Source: Diphasiastrum complanatum (taxonomy: Eukaryota > Streptophyta > Lycopodiopsida > Lycopodiales > Lycopodiaceae). From it: a stretch of DNA of 64,000 nucleotides. Shown here in pieces: positions 1 through 12,000 of the stretch (positions within the stretch are counted from its first letter, which is position 1; the number at the start of each line of letters is the position of its first letter). Location: the NCBI GenBank assembly GCA_029204225.1, contig CM055111.1:47915594-47979593 (forward strand). The letters run 5' to 3'. The notes below the pieces were generated by a model. The model was not told the DNA's origin. It saw nothing but the letters and a program-made list of their open reading frames with translations, and made no database searches. The translations under genes were made by a program, and so were the position numbers.

Positions 1-830
1 CAATATTATTTGTACATTTTCCACAAACCTATCTCTGCAAAGGTGTTTCCTTTAGTATGGGTAGATTCTGTGCCACCCCAAGAGAAGTGGGTGACAATAT
101 CCCCCCCCTCTTCGTGGACGAGCTCAAGGTGGTTCATAAAGTAGAAGGGGTCGAAGGGGAAGGAGTAGGGGAAGGGGCACGTCTCCACATGCCTCTTCCC
201 ATGATATCACTTCTGCAATCTCCACTTCCGCTCGTTCCAGGATTGTGGATGATGTGAAGTGGTTTCTTTCTTTGCCGAATGTTTGTCTTGGATTTCTAAA
301 TTTGGATTCAGTCCTCAGCAAAAGCAAATCGAGCATGGTATGGACAACACCACTGGTTGGGAAGTAAAATTGTTTGAGTTTTGTGAGTCCTTCAAAGAAC
401 TGAGCGCTTTTAGAAACGAAATTGATGTATACATATATCTTGCATATTTGCAAGGGATTATAGCAAGGATCCTTAGGTACAAGGCCTCTTGGGAACACTT
501 TTTGGGATTTTTAGTGTCAGAACAAGAGGGTAAGCCACTCGCCGAAACTCCTGTGGTGGAGGGGATGGTCTCGTCCCAGTTGAAGGGTCCCAAGCTATTT
601 GTTTGGAACTGTCAAAAGCCCTTTACTTGCAAGTTACAACTTGAGCTTACGGCGTCATGAAAAAAAATTTCGTCATCTTGTCAAAAAATGAAAAACTTTC
701 TCGGACTATAAGGTTGTTGGCTCTCCAAACTTTGCGATCGTTTTATTTTAAAAACTTTCTGGAGTTGAGAAAATTGGAACACATGATGTTCTCACGCACA
801 TTACCAGTTAGAGTCAAATTGGAAATTTAA
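1..830. other. unassigned flank with an open frame at 259-660
   Basis: No family is recognisable here. The longest open frame on the plus strand (259-660, 133 residues) starts at a GTG rather than an ATG and shows no motif I know. It could be the end of an older coding exon or chance. There is no RNA gene or repeat that I can support. Confidence 0.25.
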
Positions 831-1157
831 TGGGCAGAACTGAAATCCTTTGTACTATTATTATCATCCCGATATCAGCTTGATGTATGTCTAGCATGTT
901 GATCTCAAAGCTGAAACTTTATTTTCTGGTTTTTGAAAGTTGATTTCATGAATAATAAGGTAGTTGCCTGGGTTTATTTCTATGTCTTTTGTGGCATGAT
1001 TTTTCCTTTTGTTTTTCTAAAAATCCTTTTTTGGCTGCACTGCATGCCCATGTTCATGATTGATGTCAATTTTTTTCTTCAGAGGATCGGAAGTTCAAAT
1101 TTCTCCACTTCAAGACCCTGAGCACCAATAAGATTCTTCTTTTTGTTTGGAGTGCAG

Positions 1158-1249
1158 GTTGTTCTTGTCAGGCTTGATCGTGTCCCTCAACTATTCGTTG
1201 AAGTTTTCAAAGCCATGCACTTTGTAGCTCAAGCTTGCAGCTTCATGAA
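1158..1249 (+). pseudogene. exon-like segment in the left arm of the inverted duplication
   Basis: A 92-nt open segment is preceded by a pyrimidine-rich tract ending in TTTGGAGTGCAG (acceptor-like) and followed by GTAAGAAG (donor-like). It translates to an uninterrupted peptide containing FVEVFKAMHFVAQACSF. The same-length segment with splice-like borders survives in the other arm. I do not recognise the protein family, so this is a captured gene fragment at most. Confidence 0.4.
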
Positions 1250-1573
1250 GTAAGAAGCCAGTCCTCTTGTGAAATCAAAAACATTCTCGAACTGTAGTAT
1301 CAGGTAGTTTTATTCACAACGCTGCCATTTCTCACAATCTCAAGCATGTGTTCAGATGTTCAATTGAGGTCTGTGCCCCTCTCAGTTTTGCACTACATTT
1401 GCTCAGTCTCAATTGAACAATCTATAGTCCCAATGTAGTGCAAAAAAGAGGGGCACATGCCTCAATTGAACATTTATACACGTCCTTGAGATTGTGAGAA
1501 ATGGCAGTGTTGTGAATAACTGATACTGCAATCTGAAAATGCTCTTAATTTCACAAGATGACTAGCTTCTCAC

Positions 1574-1665
1574 TTCATGAAGCTGCAGGCATGAGCTACA
1601 AAGTGCATGGCTTTGAAAACTTCAATGAATAGTTGAAAGACACGACCAACTTTGACAAAAGCGAC
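1574..1665 (-). pseudogene. matching exon-like segment in the right arm
   Basis: On the minus strand this 92-nt segment is bordered by ...GTGCAG and GTGAGAAG and encodes FIEVFKAMHFVAHACSF, the diverged counterpart of the left-arm segment. Both copies keep the frame and the splice-like borders although intronic parts have diverged. A further open stretch just upstream on this strand (about 2100-2012, containing VYALNYGLEISDEAIVG) has no counterpart in the left arm. It may be the preceding exon of the same donor gene. Function unknown. Confidence 0.4.
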
Positions 1666-2005
1666 CTGCACTCCAAACAAAAAGAAGAACCTTATTGGCG
1701 CTTAGGATCATGAAGTGAAAAAATTTGGACTTCCGATCGTCTGAAGAAAAAAATTGACATTAATCATGAAAATGGCCATGCAGTGCAACCAAAAAAGGAT
1801 TTTAAAAAAAAAACCAAAGAAAAAATCATGCATCCCCTAAAGACATAGAAATAAAACACTAACTCAGGCAACAACTTTATTATTCATGAAAACAACTTTC
1901 AAAAACTGAAAATAAAGTTTCAGCTTTGAGATCAACATGCTAAACATATTACATTAAGATATCTGGGTGATGATAATAGTACCAAAGATTTCAATTCTGC
2001 CCATC

Positions 2006-2935
2006 CTGTTATCACTCCTACAATGGCTTCATCACTAATCTCAAGACCATAGTTGAGAGCATACACACGACGGGGGAGGTTCTCGTTGCAAGGAGTTTGT
2101 AGTTCGTTGCAAGAAGTTTGGCAAAAAAAACAATACCTCTTGCTCGAAACCCACCCATCTATCAAGCGTGTCTGGTGCTTGGCCCATGATGCCCATGCTT
2201 TGCTCGAACCGGCAGACTAGGACTCTTCCTTTCTACCAAGATGTAAGTATTCTTCATCATCCAATGACTCCTCTATCCTTTCTCTCCAGGTTGCCATCAT
2301 TTGCAAACCCTTTCAACACTAACAACCAATGTTTGAACACCCAAATACACCAATAGCAGTTAGCAAGTGCATAGATGGATAATTGTGTGTGTTGGAACAG
2401 GAGGATCCTTCTCTCTTCTTCTTCCTCTTCTATTGTTGCGCCTCCTTTGTAATTTGAAAGAAAATATGAAAGGGGGGGGGGGGGGGGGGGTGGTATGTAA
2501 TTTAAAAGAAAATATGAAAGGAAGCGTAAGTAACCTTTGAGGGTAGGGAAGAACTAAGCACTTGTAGCAGCAACTGGAAATGCAAAATTGATAGGGCTCA
2601 CTTTCGAAAAACGAAATTGGCCAGTAAAATCACACAACTGCTGCAATATTTTTCACAAAACAAATAATAGCCAAGCCCATCAATAAACTAAGAGATGCTT
2701 CCTTGATGTTGTAAACTGAAAAGTCACGAGAAAACACACACCTCAGCCTAACATTTCCCTGTTCATATTACAAGAAGCACAAAAGAGTTCTTTAAAGTAA
2801 ATTAAGCTTAGTACCTTATGCGGGATACAAGGAACTTGGGCCATTTTGAGAGGTACATAGGCAGACGTCCACCGACCTTTTAGGCATTGAATTTTCAATT
2901 CAATCCTTGATATCGCTTGCATATGTTAGGAAAAT
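2006..2935. other. intergenic, with a 19-bp poly-G run
   Basis: There is no supportable gene. A run of 19 G lies at 2472-2490 between two near-identical AAGAAAATATGAAAGG segments (about 2457 and 2504), a short duplication around the homopolymer. The last few hundred bases are the 3' flank of the PPR gene. Confidence 0.6.
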
Positions 2936-4903
2936 TTAAGTAGATTGTTGAACCACAATCTTCAACCTCTTCACTATGTCTGCTTTATCATCCCACCTGT
3001 GAGAAGCCGCATAGATATTTGACATGAGAGCATATGCAGCTTTATTCGTTGGTTCCAACTTCACAATTGACTCAAACGACCTACGACCTAGGTCAACCTT
3101 TCCATGTGTCCGGCATGCTCCGAGCACTGACATCCATATTACAGCATCGGGTTTTAAGGGCATATTGCTGATAAACTCCTCTGCCTCATATAGATGGCCA
3201 GCGCGGCCAAGAAGGTCGACCATACACACATAGTGCTCCATCTGGGGCGTAATATCATGCACATCTGACATTGATGTAAAGAGTTCCACGGCTTTAGACA
3301 TAAGGCCAACGTGGCTGCAAGCTGTGAGCATAGAGATGAATGTCACCTTGTTTGGCTTCAGGCCATCTTGTTGCATTAGGTCAAATAATCGAAAAGCCTC
3401 GCAAGCAAGGCCTTGTTGGGCATACCCACTAATCATTGCAGTCCATGACACGACATCACGCTGGGGCATACCGTCAAATACTTTACGAGCCTCGTTAAGA
3501 TCCGCACACGAGGCATACATGTCAATCAGGGCATTTCCAATGGGCACATGAGATTCAAGTCCATTCTCCTTTATCTGACTGTGAATCTTCCTTCCAGGAC
3601 TCAAAGCCGCTACGCTCGCACATGCCTTAAGCGCACTTAAATAGGTGACGCTATTTGGAGGAATGGCTTCTTGCTGCATTCGATCAAATAATTCTAGGGC
3701 TTGCTTACCAAGACCCAGGTGGGTATACCCACTAATAATGGAGGTCCAAGACACTACATTACGATCTGGCAGTTCGTTAAATACTTTGATTGCCTCGCAA
3801 ATGCTGCCGCATTTGGCATACATATCAATCAGTGTGCTTCCAATCACAACATCCATTTCCCATCCACTTCTTACCATGTCTTTATGTATTAGTTTACCCA
3901 GGTCCAGTGCTGCTAGGCCACTACATGCTTTGAAGATGCTCAAGAAAGTTACTTTATTCGGCTCGAATCCCTCCTGTTGCATTTGCTCAAAACGATGCAG
4001 CGCATCAAGAAATAACCCATGCTGTGCATACCCTGAGAGTAGAGCAGTCCACGATATCACATCTCGTTCTGGCAATTTGTCGAACACTTTGCGAGCTTTG
4101 TCAAGCCTACCACAACTTATGTACATGTCAATGAGGGAATTTGCAACCACAACAAGGGATTCAAGGCCGCAATCAATGGTCTGTGCATGGATCTTCTTGC
4201 CCTTTTCTAAAGCGCCTAGGTTTGCACATGCCTTAAGGCTTGTTACGAAAGTGATAATATTCGGCCTAATGCCTTCTTGTTGCATTCGATCAAACAGCTC
4301 TAAAGCGTCATTGCCGCATGATTGCTGAGCATACCCTGTGATCATCGCCGTCCATGCAACCACATTAGGGCTAGGTAAGCTATCGAAAACCCTACGAGCT
4401 TCGTCGAGACTGCCACATTTTGCATACATGTGGATCAGACTGCTGGCCACAAAAACACTCAATTCTACTCCATTTTCCTTAACATGCCTATGAATCAACC
4501 TGCCGCGGATCAGGTCATTCATGCTCGCACACGCTTTGATGACAGCCACATAAACCCGAGGGCTAGAATTAGGGTTCGGCTTCGCCGCTGCCATTTCAAA
4601 ATAGAGCTGAAGGGCTTGTTCTGCTTGGCCATGCTGCAAATGCGAGGATATGATGGCAGCCCAGGCATGCGCGCTTGGCTGAGGAAGCCTCCGGAACACC
4701 TGCTTCGCTTCTTGCAGTTCCCCACAGGACGCAAACATGATAATAAGATGGTATGCCAGAATGGTATTTGTCTGGAAGCCATTGCTGAGGATGAGGGAAT
4801 ACACACGCCTGCCCGCAGAAACATCCTTTTTCTTAATGCAATCCTGCAGAAGAGAGTATAGTATGGTGATGGAAGCCTGTAGGTGTAACTTTGGGTGGAT
4901 CAT
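2936..4903 (-). CDS. PLS-class pentatricopeptide repeat protein, E-type, no DYW domain
   Basis: This single-exon gene encodes 655 residues. The ATG at 4903 is the first in the frame, with an in-frame TAG eight codons upstream. Residues ~47-586 are alternating S, P and L PPR motifs with the canonical phrases LIDMYAKCG, DVVSWTAMISGYAQQG and ARKVFD. An L2/S2 pair and a short E-like segment (~587-650) follow. The protein stops right after the IYAA..RWDD block, so E+ and DYW domains are absent. PPR proteins of this class act in mitochondria or plastids on specific RNAs, mostly in C-to-U editing; one without DYW needs a partner deaminase. The paired code residues in successive S and P motifs are S/N, T/N, N/D, T/N, S/N, T/N, N/D, T/N, which by the published code would favour A,A,U,A,A,A,U,A with L motifs unassigned (inference). 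I see no clear transit peptide. The frame is intact, unlike everything around it. Confidence 0.95.
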   Translation of the reverse strand: MIHPKLHLQASITILYSLLQDCIKKKDVSAGRRVYSLILSNGFQTNTILAYHLIIMFASCGELQEAKQVFRRLPQPSAHAWAAIISSHLQHGQAEQALQLYFEMAAAKPNPNSSPRVYVAVIKACASMNDLIRGRLIHRHVKENGVELSVFVASSLIHMYAKCGSLDEARRVFDSLPSPNVVAWTAMITGYAQQSCGNDALELFDRMQQEGIRPNIITFVTSLKACANLGALEKGKKIHAQTIDCGLESLVVVANSLIDMYISCGRLDKARKVFDKLPERDVISWTALLSGYAQHGLFLDALHRFEQMQQEGFEPNKVTFLSIFKACSGLAALDLGKLIHKDMVRSGWEMDVVIGSTLIDMYAKCGSICEAIKVFNELPDRNVVSWTSIISGYTHLGLGKQALELFDRMQQEAIPPNSVTYLSALKACASVAALSPGRKIHSQIKENGLESHVPIGNALIDMYASCADLNEARKVFDGMPQRDVVSWTAMISGYAQQGLACEAFRLFDLMQQDGLKPNKVTFISMLTACSHVGLMSKAVELFTSMSDVHDITPQMEHYVCMVDLLGRAGHLYEAEEFISNMPLKPDAVIWMSVLGACRTHGKVDLGRRSFESIVKLEPTNKAAYALMSNIYAASHRWDDKADIVKRLKIVVQQST

Positions 4904-5192
4904 CAGAGCTGCTATGGTTTGAAGCTATGGCGTCAGAAAATTTCTCAGCATCACCATCCAACCAGACTCTTTTTTCTTTTTTTTTTGCTTCTTTACCAAA
5001 AACAAAAAAAAAAGCGAGTTTAGAGAGAAAACAAAGAGAGTGTGGCAAGCCACATGCCCTTACTCAAATCTTGCTTTGCTTCCTTTTTTTTTAAGAAACT
5101 CGTTGACAATAGTAGCATGTAACAATAGATAAAGGTGAAGAGCATCACGGTTTTCAAAGCAAAAGGAATAAGATTCTCTCCAATCGTGGGAT

Positions 5193-5648
5193 GACATTAA
5201 GCCAGCTCTTTATCTTAAGTTGCATGAGAAGAAGCAATAGTACCTTCGCTGTCATGCGCTTGCTGCTCAGTGGGATTCGACTTCGGATGGTGTTTCTATA
5301 TCCCCTGTTTATCGTCGGTTGTGTCACTGTGTTTTACTTGGGCAAGTGGGTGAGTATTCTCATGCAGCTCGTGCTCTAGCTCCTACAAGTCCAGCTACTC
5401 CTTCTGCTGCAACCCTTCAGGCTTTGGAGCTTCTTCATCCACCGGCAAATGACTCCCTTCCCTCTTTTGTTGAGGACTTCGAACTTGATTCCGATTTGCA
5501 GCTCTCAGAATCTCATTTTCTTAATGCTTTTCTACGCAGCCCTCATCTATCAACTGGGGGTCCTTCTGGTATGGTTTTCGAGCATCTTCGTGATTGTTTT
5601 TCTCTTGATGACTCTGCTAGCGGGTTTGGTTTGCTCTTTGATCACTGA
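5193..5648 (+). pseudogene. LINE-like reverse transcriptase N-terminal fragment
   Basis: One reading frame runs from about 5193 to the TGA at 5646, with a TAG at 5238-5240. It carries the sequence typical of the region before the RT palm in a class of non-LTR retroelements: a GQVGEYSHAARAL block, an ATLQALELLHPPAND block, and STGGPSGMVFEHLRD, the counterpart of the 'GPSG..EHL' motif. The catalytic RT motifs are missing, so this is a truncated fragment. No ATG start is seen. Confidence 0.6.
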
Positions 5649-7688
5649 CTGAGGTGCCTTTGCACATCTTGAGTGTCAGTACTTTTTTTTTCTCAGAAAG
5701 AGACGAGTCAATATATCTGAGTCGGTGCTTTCACACTTATTATTCTCACTGTACAGTGTATTGTGGTGGGGCCCACTAGGTAAGGCTTGGCCAAAAGTAC
5801 TTTGAGTGGTGGGACCCACTTGTTTATTTATGTACAGGAAATACCCACAACAAAGATCCATTATATCAAAGTTTCTAGTTTGTGGTTCAAAATATTGGAG
5901 ACATCAATAAAAAATGAAGGTTCAATCAGAATATCATTTGTCATTGCCAGAGATGATCAATCAAAATATGCTGATTTCTATATTGGAAATGTAATTTGCC
6001 AAATCCAAACTAGTAGGAATTACAATGGAAGTAAGCTAATAGCAAGAAAGGTACAAAGCATTCATGATAGCATATCCATAGAAAGCCAGAAACAAGGAGA
6101 TCTCCATGGAATCACATTAGGCATGGAAGAATGAGTACATAGCAATGAATAGAGCATGGATTCATGTAGATAAGGCACATGAGACCTAGCAATGGAAATC
6201 CCAAAGCTCATATTCACAAGAGAAAGCTTAGAGCTCTCTCATTTGCAAATGAGCCAAATGATCCTAAGATTGATGTCTCTTGCCTACTTATAGGAAAATC
6301 CCTTAACTTAACTTAACATAACTATCTTGAGGGATATTTAGCCCTTGTTAAAAGCCTTATTAAATTTATTTGGCCTATTATCTTTATTGAGGTAATTTGA
6401 AAGACCTAAAGAGAGACCACCTTGTTCTTAAGGTTAATAACTCCTTTTGGGCCAAATAAAGCTTACATTGGATATTATCATGCATCCCGAGACCAGTCAG
6501 TCTATGTATGAATGTAACCTCTTTCAAATTTATCCTTGGGGATGATTACCATTTCGGTTTCGCCTCCGGGATTGGTCCAAGTGGAAGGACCCTTACTACA
6601 ACCTTTTTGCGTCGCCGGTGTCCAAGGGTCCATGTCACCGACATGTGGCTCGCCGCTATGCCAATTGGTCAGTTTTGGCGACCACTATGCCTTGGGTTTC
6701 ATGTGTGGTTTGTCTTTGCCTTTGGTTACCTTTTGGGGACGGATTCTGAGTTGGCTTTCGGGGTGGTTGGGATTCCAGTTTTCTTAAGTCTGAATGGTTA
6801 AGCTTGTTACGTTTCTAGGTTGGCTTTCACGTAAGTGCATGATTAATGAATGTTAGACTTAAGCGCATGTTGGGGAAACTGCTCAAGTCTCAGCGCCCTT
6901 TGAGGCGTCGGCGCAACAAGAGCTTAGGGATCTCAACACAAAGTGCATCAAGGACAAATCAAGAGCTCAAAGGAGTTCCAAAGTCAAAAGTCAGAAGCGA
7001 CATGGACGGACATTTCACAGAAAGGCCTCTGTCACCAGTTAATAAGGTTCTTGGGTTTCACGTAAGCGATAAAAATCTACGCTTTTCCAAGACAAAGTGA
7101 TATTTTCAAGTTATGTAATTCTTCAATACAAAGAGCTGAGCCTCCGACTTTTGGTGTGCCAGCCACCATGTTAATAACAAGTGGCCAGTAAACTGAGTAC
7201 TGTGCCAAGTAGCTTAAATGTATAGTTATTTTTAATTGGGAGGCACCTTTACTTTAATCTGACATCTGATGAGGACATCAAATTTTATAAAGGTGGGGTG
7301 GATGTTGTAAAGCTACCTTTACAAGCTTTACTTCCGGCGTCACTGGCGCCAACATTGCCCCCGGTGCCAGCAGCGCCACTACTGCTCCTGGCGCCACTGG
7401 TGCCAACATTGCCACTCTCAGCGCCATTGTAACCAGAATCCAGCCGATGCCAAGTTTCTATGGCTGAAAATCTTTGATCGGTTTTAGCGAAGTCCAAAGA
7501 GCTCAAATTGATGTGCAATCACCTCACACGATCTAGGCATGATTTAAGGGATAAATAAATTCTAGAGAGAAAAAATGACTTTCTAGAGAGAGATAATACT
7601 AGAGAGAGAAAATGTGCTTTACCAGCTTGGATAGAGTACTTGGTATGAGGGGAGGTGGCGAATCCCACCAATACTATAGGGGAGTGCG
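5649..7688. other. unassigned sequence between LINE fragment and copia element
   Basis: Open frames here (for example 5787-6134 and 6508-6801, plus strand) have no recognisable motifs. The first begins with TTG. Around 7320-7430 there is a GC-rich stretch with repeated GGCGCCACTGGTGCCAAC-like units. The end of this stretch is the insertion target of the copia element. Confidence 0.4.
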
Positions 7689-7693
7689 GATTG

Positions 7694-8375
7694 TGTTAAA
7701 AATTCACAATTCTAGCTTGACTAGTTTTGGTCATATGACTTGTAAATAGTTAGATGGTCATGATGTGGCTTGTCACACGTGCCAAATAGCATAGGATTCC
7801 ATTCATAAGGATGTTCTCAAGTAGACCTAAGTGTTAGAACCTTTGGAATGAGTCCAAATTATGCTTAGATACAAGGGAGAAAAAATAGGAGCTATTTTTG
7901 GTAATTTTTGCATTGTTGAGGGATCTCCAAGATTCCAACCCTAACTTGGTAGGGATGAAAGATCCACCAAAATTAGCATTAGAGATAGGTTTAGGGCTAC
8001 TCATACCTACCCAAAACCGTGATGGATCATGTATATATAGGTGATGATATCTCACCAAAATCAATCAAGCAATTTCATGTTTTTTCTCTCATAATGGTGC
8101 AATTGCTCTCTATGTTCATAATTATTTGAGTACTTGTGATTACTAATGATTATAGGATTGAATGTAGGTCTGGTGTACAGTACTCAGACTGTGGGAGGCC
8201 GTACTTTCACACGTGTGAAGCCTTCTTCAAGGATTTGGGCCATTTAGTGAGGTTCAAGCATAGATTTTTGATGGATTTTGATGGTTCAACTTGTGCTAAT
8301 CTTATGAAATCATAATCTATTGTTTTCCTCATCATTTCAAGTGTTTTAGGATCCTTATTTGCTGTAATTTTTACA
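7694..8375 (+). repeat. 5' LTR of copia element A
   Basis: The 682-bp LTR has TG...CA ends. A TATA-like GTATATATAG lies at 8031-8040 and is the likely core promoter. The CACACGTGTGAAG stretch near 8211 contains a G-box CACGTG. The 3' LTR is almost identical. Confidence 0.95.
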
Positions 8376-8388
8376 TGGTATCAGAGCC
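8376..8388 (+). other. primer binding site of copia element A
   Basis: TGGTATCAGAGCC follows the 5' LTR directly. It is the usual copia sequence complementary to the 3' end of initiator methionine tRNA, which primes minus-strand cDNA. Confidence 0.95.
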
Positions 8389-9099
8389 TAAAGGCTGAAA
8401 TGAGCTAAATCCTTGGTTTTCATTCAATTTGATCACAATTTTTGATCTAAATCTTGTGTAGATTGGATCTTAGCATCTAGTATTGATTCTAGAACTCAAA
8501 GTGAGTTAAATACATTGGAGATTGGTGTTGTGTGACTTCATTTGCAGGTGTTTAGGTGTCTAAAACCAGAGGCAAAGTTGAATTCAATTCACATTACCAA
8601 GATAGCAAGTTTTGCTTGCTCCAAGCATTGATTTCTAAGCGAGTTTTGGAGGTGATTTCATAGAGGAGGCTTTCTAGCATTCAAGGAGAGGGAAGATCAG
8701 AGTTTTGGGGACTCTTCAAGGCTGTTCTAAGGTGTAGTAGACACCTCCTAAAGTGATTTAGGTTCAGTCCAACCATTGCTTGACTTATGCACCAAATTAG
8801 ATCAATTTTTCATCAATTTTGATCCTTTTTTGCTTGTGATTGGATAGTAGATTGTGTTGCATCCTCATTAAGTTCCATTTAGATCTTTTACAAGTGATTT
8901 TGGAAGTATATTAGGTTGCTGAAATTCACTCTTGATCAGATCATTTGGAAGCTTTAATGTTCTTTATAGAAAGAGGGGCAATTCTACTAGTATTGTCTAC
9001 TTCAATCAAGCAAGTGCATTGTTTCTAGTATTCTATGATTTGATTTTGTTAGAGATCATTCTTAGATCTTTATAGGAAGTCTATTACTGATCTTTTCAG

Positions 9100-12000
9100 G
9101 TCCCTAAGAAGTGGGATAAGGTAGACCTTCATCCTCAAGAAAAAGCCAAATACATCAAGAGGTGCAATGTTGCACTACATTGCATAAAAATGAATGTTGC
9201 AAATGAACTCTTAAGAGAGGTAGGAGATTGCACTTCAGCTCAAGATGCTTGGGAGACTTTGCGAAAGGTCTATTAATCCAAGAACCAAACTAGAATGTTA
9301 GCTTTGAAGAATCAAATCTATAGAAGCTATCAAAAGAAAGGAGAGAGTGCACATACTTTTGTCCTAAGAGTAAAGGAATTGAACAAAGAGCTAGCCTTTA
9401 TAGGTGACCCTATCAAGGATGAAGAGCTTGTTCAACTCATATTGAATGGACTAAGCTTTGAATTTGACAATTTGGTTCAGGGATATGCAATTATGGGTAA
9501 GCTACCTATACTTGAAGAACTCCAAGGCACACTCATGGTCGAGGAATCAAGAAGGAGCCAAATGCAAGAGAGGATGGATAGGCTTTCCATCCAAGGTGGA
9601 GATGACCAAGCTCTCTTCACCAAAGGCAAAGGCAAGTCCAAAGGCAAAGGATCAACATTCAAGAAGTCTACAAAGCTTGAGGATCAAGAAGGACCCCCAA
9701 AGGCATCTCCATCAACCACCAAAGTCAAGAAGGACAAATCAAAGGTGAAGTGCTACTATTGTAGCAAGATGGGGCATTATGCCTCGGAATGCTTCAAGAG
9801 GAAGCAAGATCAAAGCCAAGCCAACATGAGCAAAGAGGAGGAGGAGGAGAGTTCACATGAGGACTCTCTCATGATGTCCATATTTTCTTCAACAAGCTTC
9901 AAAGGAGAAGATCCTTGGTGGATTGACTCGGGTGCTAGTTCACACATGACTAGTAAAAGGGAGTTTTTCTCTTCTCTCTTATCTTATGATGGACCTATAA
10001 AGTCTATCTATACAGCAAATGATGAAGCTTGTAAGATTGAAGGAGTTGGTAGCATTCCCCTTTGCTTAGGATCTTCCAAAAAGATCAACATAGAAGGTGT
10101 TTTGTACATTCCTACAATAACAAAGAATCTACTAAGTGTTGGCCAAATGGTAGACAATAGTTTCAATGTTGACTTTGCTTCAAATGAATGTTTCATCAAG
10201 AAGAAGGGTAAGATAGTGGCTAAGGGCACTAGACTTGGCAAACTTTATAAGCTGGATGCATTTGTGGATACTAATGTTGTCATGTTGGCCGAGAAGAGCA
10301 AAATATCTACCTTTACTTTATGGCACAAAAGACTTGGACATGTCAACTCGCGTTCCATGGAGGCTATGATCAAGGAGGAGTATGCTTTAGGCCTACCAAG
10401 GTCTATTGGGAAGGAAGACAAGGTTTGTGAAGCTTGTGCCTTATCCAAGGCACATAAGAAGGTGTTTCCTAACTCCATCACAAAGTCATCTCATCCTCTT
10501 GAACTCATACACTCGGATGTGCACATTGCTAGCACCAAATCTAATGGAGGTTCATCCATGTTTTTAACCTTCATTGATGACTACTCAAGATATTGTTGGG
10601 TGTTCTTACTTTCCTTCAAGTCTCAAGTATTTGATACTTTTGTAAAGTTCAAGTTGTTTGTGGAAAAGCATCATAATCATAGCATCAAGATTCTTAGAAG
10701 TGACAATGGTGGAGAATTCATCTCCAATGAGTTCAAGGTCTTTTGTGAGGAGGAAGGGATCAAGAAAGAGACTTCTTGTCCTTACACTCCTCAACAAAAT
10801 GGAGTTGCTGAAAGAAGGAATAGAACATTATGTGAATGTTCTAAGGCTTTAAGATTAGATGCTTGTTTGCCCAAATCCTTTTGGGGCAGTCTCTTGTATG
10901 TGCAAACTACTTGATGAATAGGGTGTCTTGCAAAGCCATTGAAGGCAAAACTCCTTCTGAGATGTTGTATGGAAAGAAACCCAATCTTAATCACTTGAAA
11001 GTTTTTGGGTGTATATGTTATGTGCATGTGCCATTGGAAACAAGAACCAAGGAGGATCCATCTTCCACAAGAGTGATCATGCTTGGATATGCAAGCTCAA
11101 GCAAGGGCTACAAAGTCTATCTCCCATCCTTGAACAAATTTGTTGTTTCAAGGGATGTCATCTTTGATGAACATCATATGCATATGCTTGAAGAAGGCTC
11201 AAGTGCTCCAACAATCAAGAAGAAGATGGCCGAGGAGCAAGATCTTGGTTTTGAGGAGGAGCTCATGGAGGAGCAAGCACCAAACCCACCTATCACACCA
11301 AGGAGATCTTCAAGGGCAAAAGTGGAGCCATCAAGGCTCACATATCAAGGCAAAGGACAGCAAGTTGAGGGTATCTCATCCACTTCTTATGCTTTATCTA
11401 GTTTTGAAGAACCGTCTAATGTTGAAGATGCATTGAACTCCAAAGAATGGTATAAAGCTACGTTGGATGAGTATGATGCCTTGATTGAGAATGAAACTTG
11501 GTTGCTTGTTGAGAGACCTCAAAGGAATGTAATAGGATGCAAGTGGGTCTTCAAGCTTAAGTTGAATGCAAATGGGAGTGTTAACAAACATAAAGCAAGA
11601 TTAGTTGCAAAAGGTTATGCTCAAGAGAAAGGGATAGACTATGAGAAAACTTTTGCACCCGTGGCCAAGATGGTCACAATAAGACTAATCATTGCACTTG
11701 CATCACATTTTGGATGGATTCTATGTCAAATGGATGTCTCTAATGCTTTCTTGAATGGTTTTTTGGAAGAAGATATCTATATGGAGCAGCCACAAGGGTT
11801 CATCAAGCATGGAATGGAGAACAAAGTATGCCATCTCCAAAGAAGCATCTATGGCTTGAAGCAAGCCTCGAGATCTTGGAATTCAAGACTACATTGCTAT
11901 CTTATTTCACTTTCTTTTGTTCAAAGTGAAAATGATCCCACTCTTTACATTAAGTTTGATGATGTTGGTATTGTACTTTTACTCATTTATGTAGATGACA

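Larger units (their letters stand above)
831..2005. repeat. large inverted duplication (arms ~570 bp, loop ~30 bp)
   Basis: Sequence 831-1400 is repeated in inverted orientation at 1431-2005, leaving a loop of about 30 bp. The arms are imperfect but clearly homologous along their whole length. For example TGGGCAGAAC at 831 pairs with GTTCTGCCCA-like sequence near 2000, and CACTACATT at 1391 pairs with AATGTAGTG at 1432. A transcript through it would fold into a very long hairpin. Arm divergence means it is not a recent duplication. Outside the arms the flanks do not match. Confidence 0.85.

Noticed and set aside
3645-4328. 227-residue plus-strand ORF
   Set aside because: It is the antisense shadow of the PPR gene, whose repeats keep it open.
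7834-8064. 76-residue minus ORF, repeated at 13108-13338
   Set aside because: It lies inside both LTRs of copia element A and is repeated only because the LTRs are.
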